Below are positions 1-5,018 of a stretch of DNA of 5,018 nt, one piece after another (position 1 is the stretch's first letter; each line of letters opens with the position of its first letter). Both the position numbers and the translations under genes were made by a program. The stretch lies in assembly GCA_902795875.1 (NCBI GenBank), contig CADBND010000048.1:1-5018 (forward strand). The letters are read 5' to 3'. The notes below the pieces were generated by a model, which saw nothing but the letters and a program-made list of their open reading frames with translations, was not told the DNA's origin and did no database searches. Source of the stretch: an uncultured Erysipelotrichaceae bacterium (GTDB lineage: Bacteria > Bacillota_I > Bacilli_A > Erysipelotrichales > Erysipelotrichaceae).

Positions 1-135
1 CTGTATCTTGGCGTATTCATCAGTATTGCTTTACAGCTTTTCTTTGAACCGGTCATGACCGGATCTTCCATTTTTGTCATCGTTTCGGTCATCATCGTCA
101 CTTGCGTTGAGACATTGATCCCTCATGAAAAATAA
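1..135 (+). CDS. C-terminal end of a membrane protein, possibly O-antigen ligase/Wzy-type polymerase (5' truncated)
   Basis: The first reading frame is open from the window edge to TAA at 133-135 and gives 44 residues. Two hydrophobic stretches (about residues 1-15 and 22-37) flank a short FFEPVMTGSS segment, and a short polar tail ends PHEK. This is the end of a polytopic membrane protein. A last pair of helices separated by an 'FEP...G' loop resembles the C-terminus of Bacillota O-antigen ligase/polysaccharide polymerase proteins as I recall them, and a Wzy next to a Wzx flippase is the expected arrangement. With only 44 residues the family call is an inference; another membrane protein of the locus, such as an acyltransferase, is possible. 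Its stop lies 11 nt inside the flippase gene, so the two are probably co-translated. Confidence 0.6.
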   Translation: MYLGVFISIALQLFFEPVMTGSSIFVIVSVIIVTCVETLIPHEK

Positions 136-1411
136 TCGCTTTGTGATAAATGCCTCATGGATCATGGTTGGCAGGGTCGTACAGTTGCTGCTGACTTTTG
201 TCACGACCATGCTGGCGACACGCTATCTCGGTCCGGGGGAATACGGCAAGCTGACTTATATCTTTTCTTTTGTGCAGTTTTTCATTCCGGTCTGTACGAT
301 GGGTCTCAATGACATCATCGTGAAGGAACTGGTCGACGACAGAGAAGAGAATGATCTGATCATCGGCACGACTCTGTGCATCAGGATCACGGTCTCTCTG
401 ATCTCGATGGTCATTTGTTCACTGCTGGCTGCAGCCGTGAACCAGAGCGGTTTCTATGGCCTGATCGCTTTCTTGCAGTCTTTCAGTCTGCTGTTTCAGT
501 CTTTTGAATGCATCATGTATTTCTACCAGTCGAACATGGCTTCGCAAAGATCGGGTCTGGCCTATGCCTTAGGATATGTACTGGCATCGGTCTTCCGTAT
601 CGTATTGATCATTCTGAAGAAGGATATAAGGTGGTTTGCGTTTGCGATGTCATTTGATTACATTGTGGTTGCGATCCTGCTATATGCCTTTTATCGTAAA
701 GATAAAAACAGATTCCGTTTTTCTTTTTCGATGGCAAAGAAGCTATTGGGAAAGAGCTACTATTATACTTTTGCGGGCTTGCTGGTCGTGATCTATGGAA
801 AGGTGACCGATATTTTCCTTCTGGGAAGGATGGTCGATGAGACTAGTGTCGGCTACTATGGTGCTGCTACCGTTTTATGCAATGCCTGGCCTTTTGTCCT
901 GACTGCCATCATCGATTCTGCTAATCCACTCATCATTGGCTTGTATGACAAGGACAAGGAAGGGTTTGACAAACGTGTCAGACAATTATATGCGGCGGTC
1001 TTTTATATTGCTATCGCTGCAGCTTTGGCCATTACGGTCCTGGCTGATCTCATCATTTCGATCATTTACGGAGAGGCTTATCAGCCTGCAACAGTCCCAT
1101 TGAGGATCTTCTGCTGGTCGACGGCGTTCTCCTACATCGGTGTAGCCAGAACAGCCTGGATGCAATGTGAGAAGATGACCCGGTACGAGACTTTGATCTC
1201 ATTATTTGGCTGTATCATTAATATCACTTTGAATTACATTCTCATTAAAAACTTTGGCATCGTCGGTGCTGCTTGTGCGGCTGTTGCCACTCAGTTTCTG
1301 ACCAATTTCGTTCTGTTGTTTTTTATCAAAGATACCAGAAAAAATGCGAAGCTGATACTGGATGCCATCCTGCTTAAAGGAGTATTGCCTGATCATGAAA
1401 TACAGAAGTGA
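125..1411 (+). CDS. Wzx-like polysaccharide flippase (oligosaccharide repeat-unit transporter, MOP superfamily)
   Basis: The 428-residue protein is almost entirely hydrophobic, with about 12 membrane helices (roughly 11-32, 44-62, 82-104, 112-133, 145-164, 169-189, 212-235, 244-268, 287-316, 322-342, 356-374, 378-400). It carries the usual signatures of the polysaccharide biosynthesis/Wzx family: N-terminal ATRYLGPGEYGKLTY (31-45), the KVTDIFLLG segment (226-234) followed by VGYYGAA (242-248), and a final IVGAACAAVATQ helix (379-390). Length fits the family. Its expected job is moving undecaprenyl-linked repeat units from the inner to the outer face of the cytoplasmic membrane for polymerisation. 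No Shine-Dalgarno is obvious before the ATG; the start lies 11 nt inside the upstream reading frame, which suggests translational coupling. The 3' end overlaps the VTC gene by 17 nt. The glycan transported cannot be read from sequence. Confidence 0.92.
   Translation: MKNNRFVINASWIMVGRVVQLLLTFVTTMLATRYLGPGEYGKLTYIFSFVQFFIPVCTMGLNDIIVKELVDDREENDLIIGTTLCIRITVSLISMVICSLLAAAVNQSGFYGLIAFLQSFSLLFQSFECIMYFYQSNMASQRSGLAYALGYVLASVFRIVLIILKKDIRWFAFAMSFDYIVVAILLYAFYRKDKNRFRFSFSMAKKLLGKSYYYTFAGLLVVIYGKVTDIFLLGRMVDETSVGYYGAATVLCNAWPFVLTAIIDSANPLIIGLYDKDKEGFDKRVRQLYAAVFYIAIAAALAITVLADLIISIIYGEAYQPATVPLRIFCWSTAFSYIGVARTAWMQCEKMTRYETLISLFGCIINITLNYILIKNFGIVGAACAAVATQFLTNFVLLFFIKDTRKNAKLILDAILLKGVLPDHEIQK
1376..1382 (+). 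promoter_or_regulatory. Ribosome-binding site for the VTC gene, inside the flippase 3' end
   Basis: AAAGGAG sits 12 nt before the ATG at 1395 and lies within the last codons of the flippase gene. It decides the start in favour of 1395, since the in-frame ATG at 1362 lies upstream of this site and has no comparable purine tract. The spacing is somewhat long. Confidence 0.6.
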
Positions 1412-2087
1412 ATGGAAATACATCTGTGAAGGACAGGATCTGGAAGTGATCCGGAATAGAGTTTCAGCTCTTTTATCTCTGGACCAGAATGCCGGCAAGG
1501 ATGTTTACAATATCCACAGTCTGTATTTTGATGATCATCTCAATACCTGTGCTTTCGACAATGATGCCGGAAATTCCGAAAGATATAAGTGGCGGATCCG
1601 CTATTATGATGACAACAGGGATCTGATCAAACTGGAGAAGAAGGTCAAAAAGAATGACCGCTGTTACAAGATCGTGAGCGGTTTGTCCTTAACGCAGTAT
1701 GAACAGATCATGGAAGAAGATTATTCGTCCGTTTACTGGAACACGGAGGATAAACTGATCCGGGAATTCTGTCTTGCCTGTATGACCAGAATGTTTCGAC
1801 CGAAGGTGATCGTAGATTATGAAAGGATCGCTTATGTTGAGCCAATCAGTGATGTGCGGATCACGTTTGATATGAATATTTCCGCTTCTTTAGAAACGGA
1901 TAGATTTATATATAATGATTATATGAAGTTTCCGATCCAGGAAAGGGATCGCAATGTTCTGGAAGTGAAGTTTGATGATATCCTGCCGTCTTATCTTTCT
2001 TCTGTTTTGAAAGATGAGGCGCTGCAGCGCAATACCTTCAGCAAGTATTATCTTGGAAGGATCGTTTTAGAAAGGAACCTGTTATGA
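1395..2087 (+). CDS. VTC-domain protein (polyphosphate polymerase-like, CYTH/triphosphate-tunnel fold)
   Basis: The 230-residue protein looks like a stand-alone bacterial VTC domain, related to the catalytic part of yeast Vtc4, which makes polyphosphate from ATP. Visible family features: an opening RSEWKY (4-9), HSLYFDD (41-47), WRIRYYDD (66-73) with basic residues R67 and R69, KLEKKVKK (79-86) alternating acidic and basic residues, RPKVIVDYER (135-144), LEVKFDD (189-195) and a terminal SKYYLG (216-221). These are the strand-borne Arg/Lys/Glu residues expected to line the tunnel and bind triphosphate and metal. It has no SPX domain and no membrane helix, so it is predicted cytosolic. I chose ATG 1395 because AAAGGAG lies at 1376-1382 and family members usually begin directly with this motif; an in-frame ATG at 1362 would add 11 residues with poor support. 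It overlaps both neighbours. Bacterial function is not settled; polyphosphate synthesis is an inference. Confidence 0.88.
   Translation: MKYRSEWKYICEGQDLEVIRNRVSALLSLDQNAGKDVYNIHSLYFDDHLNTCAFDNDAGNSERYKWRIRYYDDNRDLIKLEKKVKKNDRCYKIVSGLSLTQYEQIMEEDYSSVYWNTEDKLIREFCLACMTRMFRPKVIVDYERIAYVEPISDVRITFDMNISASLETDRFIYNDYMKFPIQERDRNVLEVKFDDILPSYLSSVLKDEALQRNTFSKYYLGRIVLERNLL
2071..2076 (+). promoter_or_regulatory. Ribosome-binding site for the DUF4956 gene
   Basis: AAAGGA lies 7 nt upstream of ATG 2084, inside the final codons of the VTC gene. It supports the ATG within the ATGA stop/start overlap as the true start. Confidence 0.7.
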
Positions 2088-2761
2088 GTTTTATATCCGA
2101 TATTCTGCAAAGTTTATTTTCAACTGTAGGGCGTGATGTTGCGCCATTATCCACGATCATAGCTGTGTTATTAATGGTGCTGGTCATGGCTACATACGAG
2201 TTTTTGGTCTATCGATTCGTTACACACCGTTCCATCTACAACAGACAGTTCCATACGGCGATCCTGGTGATCCCGTTCTTCATCGCGATGATCGTTATGG
2301 CCTTGCAGTCAAATATCGTCATTACACTAGGAACGATCGGTGCTTTAGCCATCATCCGCTTCCGTACAGCCATCAAGGATACGACGGATATGGTCTATCT
2401 GCTTTGGAGCGTGTTTATCGGTATTGCCTGTGGCTGTCAGCTATACGAATCCTGTATCCTGACTTCATTGATGGTCACGGTGATCCTTGTCATCCTTCAA
2501 CTTTTCGGTGATAAGCTCATGAAGAATCCTTTTATCCTTGTGGTCAATTCTTCGGAGGATATTGAAGATGAACTTGATGGCATCATCAAAAACAATACGA
2601 AATCATATCGTCTCAAAAGCAGGAATTTTACATCGAACGGAGTCGATTATGTCTATGAGCTCAGTCTCAAAGAGCCGCATAAGCTGACAAGTGAGATCCA
2701 TGAACTTAAAAAAGTAAGTGAGTTCTCCCTTCTGGAATACGACAGCAACGATATCATCTAA
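2084..2761 (+). CDS. DUF4956 family integral membrane protein
   Basis: The 225-residue protein has about five membrane helices (roughly 23-45, 58-75, 78-91, 104-121, 123-142) followed by a soluble C-terminal domain of about 80 residues. Between helices 3 and 4 lies the family's hallmark: TLGTIGALAIIRFRTAIKDT (81-100), a Gly/Ala-rich helix leading into a charged RFRTAIKD turn. Length and layout match DUF4956 proteins, which have no assigned reaction. The soluble tail has a predicted alpha/beta character (ILVVNSSEDIEDELDGII, 151-168) and is probably cytosolic, where it could contact the VTC protein. The gene starts in an ATGA overlap with the VTC stop, so the two products are probably made in fixed proportion. 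DUF4956 genes are recurrently found beside VTC and CotH genes. A membrane anchor, conduit or transporter role is inference only. Confidence 0.88.
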   Translation: MSFISDILQSLFSTVGRDVAPLSTIIAVLLMVLVMATYEFLVYRFVTHRSIYNRQFHTAILVIPFFIAMIVMALQSNIVITLGTIGALAIIRFRTAIKDTTDMVYLLWSVFIGIACGCQLYESCILTSLMVTVILVILQLFGDKLMKNPFILVVNSSEDIEDELDGIIKNNTKSYRLKSRNFTSNGVDYVYELSLKEPHKLTSEIHELKKVSEFSLLEYDSNDII

Positions 2762-2774
2762 GGAATCTTAAGTG
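2759..2774 (+). promoter_or_regulatory. Stop-overlapping ribosome-binding site and GTG start of the CotH gene
   Basis: The TAA stop of the DUF4956 gene (2759-2761) is the first half of the Shine-Dalgarno TAAGGA (2759-2764), which lies 7 nt before GTG at 2772. No ATG lies nearby in frame, and the residues that follow GTG form a clear membrane anchor (RKNK then a hydrophobic run), so GTG is well supported. The arrangement favours re-initiation by ribosomes finishing the upstream gene. Confidence 0.75.
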
Positions 2775-4379
2775 AGAAAAAACAAACTTCTGATCATGAT
2801 CGTGGCCATTTCTCTATTTCTGATAGGAGGCCTGATCTGGTTTCAAAGCAATAAAACAGAAAATAGAGAAGAAATACTATCTTCTCTTTTTGTCGAGGGG
2901 ACGGAAGAGATCGCTTCGATGCGAAAAGAGAGCCCGCTGTGGCTCAAAGAGATCTACCTCGATGGAATGAAACTAATCTATGATGAGGGACAGAATATCT
3001 TCTTCGCGTCGATTAGAAGTGCTGATGAGGCTAACGATCTGGTCTTTAGCTGGAATTACAGAGATACAGATATCGCTTTGGAAAAAAAGAAGATCGATGA
3101 TGCACTGCTTTTCAACAACGAAGGCTTGAAAATGGTCATATATGACAAAGGCAGGTATTCTTTTAGCGAACTGAGATTCACGACCTTGCCTATGATCGAC
3201 ATCCGGAAGTTTGATGCGAATGTACATTCCAATTATGACGATTGTACCTTTGCGATCGCAGATGCGAATGAGGACTCTTTTTATGCAGAATATGATGGGC
3301 GTGTAAGACTTCGTGGTGCAACGACGGGAAACCTCGATAAACCGGGTTTGCGTCTGAAGTTTGATAGCGTTTTAAAAGGGGATAACAATACAGAGCAGAA
3401 GAATTACGAGCTCTTCGGTCTGTATCCGGATAATGAATTCATTGTCTATACTTCCAACGTTGAAAAAAACAATATCCGCAATGTCTTTTCTTCCAATCTC
3501 TGGTATGACACTTGCAGCAAGGACAATCAGTTCGGCAGCGATACCGGTATCTTTTATCGCTATGTAGAGATCTTCATCAATGGACGCTATTGGGGATTAG
3601 GTGCTGTATGTAACTCGATCAATAAAAGGATGTTTGGGGTCGATACGAAGCCTTCTTCCAAAAAGTATCCGTATGAAAACATATACAAGACCAATTATTA
3701 CGGCGAACGTGAATATATGGATATCAAAGAGTATGATACTTACGGTTCCTTCAAACAGGTCACCAACGAAGGGAACAAGGAAGCCTGGGTACCTTTGGAA
3801 GACTACATGAAACTGTTGCTGTATTCGAATGATATTGAGAAGCTCTATGAAAGCATCGATCTTGATAACGCTTTGGATATGTATCTGTTCTTAAATATCG
3901 CGCAAGGCTGGGATAACGCTTATTTTGATGGCGGCTATAAATTCCGGAACATATATCTGATCTCAAAATATGATGATCAGGGCAAACTAAAGATGCTGTA
4001 TGTCCCATGGGACCTTGACCGTACGTGGGGCAGGGAAGTGGAGCCGGATGACATCCATTACACGATGGATCCGTCCCATAATTTCGATATGGTCATGACT
4101 CCGATCGAGAACCTGCTGTCTTTGAATGATGAGAGGATAAAAGGACTGATCAAAGAAAAATATGAAGAGTTGAGAAAAGACAAGTGGTCGGATGAGAAAC
4201 TGATAAGGATGCTGGATGAATATGAGCAGAAACTCTATGGTTCCGGTGCTTATCAAAGGGACAGAGACAGATGGCCGCAAAATCCGCATGTGGAAGAAAA
4301 CGATTTGAAGGAATTCAAGGAATATGTCTTAAAACGGGTCGCATATTTCGATGAATACGTCAAAGAACAGTTTTCATGA
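2772..4379 (+). CDS. CotH-family atypical kinase, membrane-anchored, extracytoplasmic
   Basis: The 535-residue protein has an uncleaved-looking signal anchor (basic RKNK, then a hydrophobic run at 6-24) with no lipobox Cys, so the rest should face outward. Residues about 45-140 form an uncharacterised N-terminal beta-rich segment. The CotH domain follows: RVRLRGATTGNLDKPGLRLK (177-196, nucleotide-binding-like region with a candidate Lys at K190), VEIFINGRYWGLG (265-277), GWDNAYFDGGYKFRNIYL (379-396, candidate catalytic D381 and N393) and PWDLDRTWG (412-420, metal-binding D414/D416). The C-terminal 100 residues are charged and helical. Characterised Bacillus CotH phosphorylates spore-coat proteins, but this gene sits in a polysaccharide locus, so another substrate is likely. 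It follows the DUF4956 gene by 10 nt. At the position where many CotH proteins have a Glu after the 'YWGLY' strand, this one appears to have N281; activity is therefore likely but unproven. Confidence 0.88.
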   Translation: MRKNKLLIMIVAISLFLIGGLIWFQSNKTENREEILSSLFVEGTEEIASMRKESPLWLKEIYLDGMKLIYDEGQNIFFASIRSADEANDLVFSWNYRDTDIALEKKKIDDALLFNNEGLKMVIYDKGRYSFSELRFTTLPMIDIRKFDANVHSNYDDCTFAIADANEDSFYAEYDGRVRLRGATTGNLDKPGLRLKFDSVLKGDNNTEQKNYELFGLYPDNEFIVYTSNVEKNNIRNVFSSNLWYDTCSKDNQFGSDTGIFYRYVEIFINGRYWGLGAVCNSINKRMFGVDTKPSSKKYPYENIYKTNYYGEREYMDIKEYDTYGSFKQVTNEGNKEAWVPLEDYMKLLLYSNDIEKLYESIDLDNALDMYLFLNIAQGWDNAYFDGGYKFRNIYLISKYDDQGKLKMLYVPWDLDRTWGREVEPDDIHYTMDPSHNFDMVMTPIENLLSLNDERIKGLIKEKYEELRKDKWSDEKLIRMLDEYEQKLYGSGAYQRDRDRWPQNPHVEENDLKEFKEYVLKRVAYFDEYVKEQFS

Positions 4380-4388
4380 TGCTATAAT
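4380..4388 (+). promoter_or_regulatory. Extended -10 promoter for the CapE-like gene
   Basis: TGCTATAAT is a perfect extended -10 element (TGn plus TATAAT at 4383-4388) starting on the base after the CotH stop codon. No good -35 is present at about 17 nt upstream (around 4360-4365, TCAAAG), which is normal for extended -10 promoters. Transcription would begin near 4395, giving a leader of a little over 20 nt with the ribosome-binding site at 4405-4410. It would let the sugar-nucleotide genes be expressed independently of the upstream genes. Confidence 0.65.
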
Positions 4389-4404
4389 GATTGAGGACTC
4401 TAAC

Positions 4405-4410
4405 AGGAGG
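4405..4410 (+). promoter_or_regulatory. Consensus ribosome-binding site for the CapE-like gene
   Basis: AGGAGG lies 7 nt before ATG 4418, the strongest Shine-Dalgarno in the window. It overlaps a perfect 10-nt palindrome, AGGAATTCCT (4408-4417). Confidence 0.85.
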
Positions 4411-4417
4411 AATTCCT

Positions 4418-5018
4418 ATGTTTAAAGATAAAGTATTACTGATCACCGGGGGTACAGGTTCATTCGGCAATGCCGTTGCCAAGAGGTTTCTGACGAGTGA
4501 TATCAAAGAGATTCGTATCGTTTCCCGTGATGAAAAGAAACAGGATGATATGCGCCATGAGTATCAGCAGAAATATCCTGAATATGCGAATAAACTGAAG
4601 TTCTATATCGGAGATGTCAGGGATTACAAATCGATCGAATATGCATTCAAAGGAGTCGATTATGTTTTTCATGCGGCCGCATTGAAACAGGTTCCGTCCT
4701 GTGAGTTCTATCCGATCGAGGCTGTAAAGACGAATGTTTTGGGCTCTGATAACGTCATCGATGCTTGCGTTAAACACGGCGTTAAGAAAGCGATCTTCCT
4801 TTCTACTGATAAAGCGGCTTATCCGATTAATGCAATGGGTATGACCAAGGCACTGATGGAGAAAAACGTCATCGCCAGATCCAGACAGCTGCAGGAAGGG
4901 GATACTGTTCTTTGTTTGACGAGATATGGAAACGTTATGGCGTCGAGAGGCTCCGTCATTCCTCTGTTTGTCGAACAGATCGAAAATGATCAGCCGATAA
5001 CAGTGACGAATCCGAATA
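4418..5018 (+). CDS. capE: CapE/FnlA-type UDP-GlcNAc 4,6-dehydratase/5-epimerase (3' truncated by window end)
   Basis: The first 200 residues are present and the frame is open to the window edge; family members run to about 340 residues. It is an extended short-chain dehydrogenase with the NAD(P)-binding TGGTGSFGNAV (10-20), SRDEKKQDD (36-44), IGDVRD (64-69), HAAALKQVPSCE (85-96), STDKAAYPINAMGMTK (129-144) and RYGNVMASRGSVIPLF (169-184). As in Staphylococcus CapE and FnlA/WbjB, the usual YxxxK is MxxxK (M140, K144), with D131/K132 just before it; this separates it from inverting dehydratases such as PseB. The reaction is UDP-GlcNAc to a UDP-2-acetamido-2,6-dideoxy-4-keto-L-arabino-hexose, the first step to UDP-L-FucNAc. 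The reductase (CapF/FnlB) and 2-epimerase (CapG/FnlC) would be expected just downstream, outside the window. Start set by AGGAGG at 7 nt. Confidence 0.93.
   Translation, partial: MFKDKVLLITGGTGSFGNAVAKRFLTSDIKEIRIVSRDEKKQDDMRHEYQQKYPEYANKLKFYIGDVRDYKSIEYAFKGVDYVFHAAALKQVPSCEFYPIEAVKTNVLGSDNVIDACVKHGVKKAIFLSTDKAAYPINAMGMTKALMEKNVIARSRQLQEGDTVLCLTRYGNVMASRGSVIPLFVEQIENDQPITVTNPN

Noticed and set aside
1362..1394. Longer N-terminus for the VTC protein from ATG 1362
   Set aside because: It would lengthen the overlap with the flippase to 50 nt, lacks a ribosome-binding site and adds residues not expected before the family's opening motif.
1202..1498. Reverse-strand open frame of 98 codons across the flippase/VTC junction
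   Set aside because: It lies antisense to two well-supported genes, has no recognisable domain and no convincing ribosome-binding site context.
2973..4289. Three reverse-strand frames (2973-3227, 3760-4008, 3987-4289) and one forward frame (3601-3810) within the CotH gene
   Set aside because: All sit wholly inside a full-length CotH coding sequence and their translations resemble no known family; they are shadows of its codon use.
4380..4417. Rho-independent terminator after the CotH gene
   Set aside because: The gap holds no stable stem followed by a T run; it contains a promoter element and ribosome-binding site instead.
4671..4682. Perfect 12-nt palindrome ATGCGGCCGCAT
   Set aside because: It encodes the conserved HAAA stretch of the dehydratase; alanine codons readily produce this symmetry, so no regulatory role is claimed.
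4460..4777. Reverse-strand open frame of 105 codons inside the CapE-like gene
   Set aside because: It is antisense to a strongly conserved dehydratase coding region and has no features of its own.

Overview
The window is a tightly packed stretch of one strand from a surface-polysaccharide (capsule/exopolysaccharide) biosynthesis locus. All recognisable genes point rightward and nearly every base is coding. Strong AGGAGG/AAAGGAG-type ribosome-binding sites, one GTG start, a consensus extended -10 promoter, the moderately AT-leaning composition and the protein families together suggest a low-to-mid GC Bacillota (Firmicutes), perhaps an Erysipelotrichia or Clostridia member. That placement is an inference; no marker gene fixes the taxon.

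Layout: (1) bases 1-135, the C-terminal tail of a membrane protein, plausibly an O-antigen ligase/Wzy-type polymerase; (2) 125-1411, a 12-TM Wzx-like polysaccharide flippase; (3) 1395-2087, a VTC-domain (polyphosphate polymerase-like, tunnel-fold) protein; (4) 2084-2761, a five-TM DUF4956 membrane protein; (5) 2772-4379, a membrane-anchored CotH-family atypical kinase facing outward; (6) 4418 to the window end, a truncated CapE/FnlA-type UDP-GlcNAc 4,6-dehydratase/5-epimerase, preceded by its own likely promoter at 4380-4388.

Genes 1 to 5 look like one translationally coupled transcript, with junctions of 11-nt overlap, 17-nt overlap, 4-nt ATGA overlap and a 10-nt gap whose ribosome-binding site overlaps the previous stop codon. 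The Wzy-like tail, the flippase and the CapE-like enzyme fit Wzx/Wzy-dependent synthesis of a glycan containing an N-acetylated 6-deoxy-L-sugar such as L-FucNAc. The most interesting part is the VTC-DUF4956-CotH block (1395-4379) inserted between flippase and sugar-nucleotide genes. It pairs a predicted cytosolic triphosphate-tunnel/polyphosphate-polymerase-like enzyme with a small integral membrane protein and an extracytoplasmic kinase-fold protein. This looks like a membrane-spanning modification module whose substrate, perhaps the polymer or a surface protein, is unknown. No RNA genes, insertion sequences, CRISPR arrays or terminators were seen.
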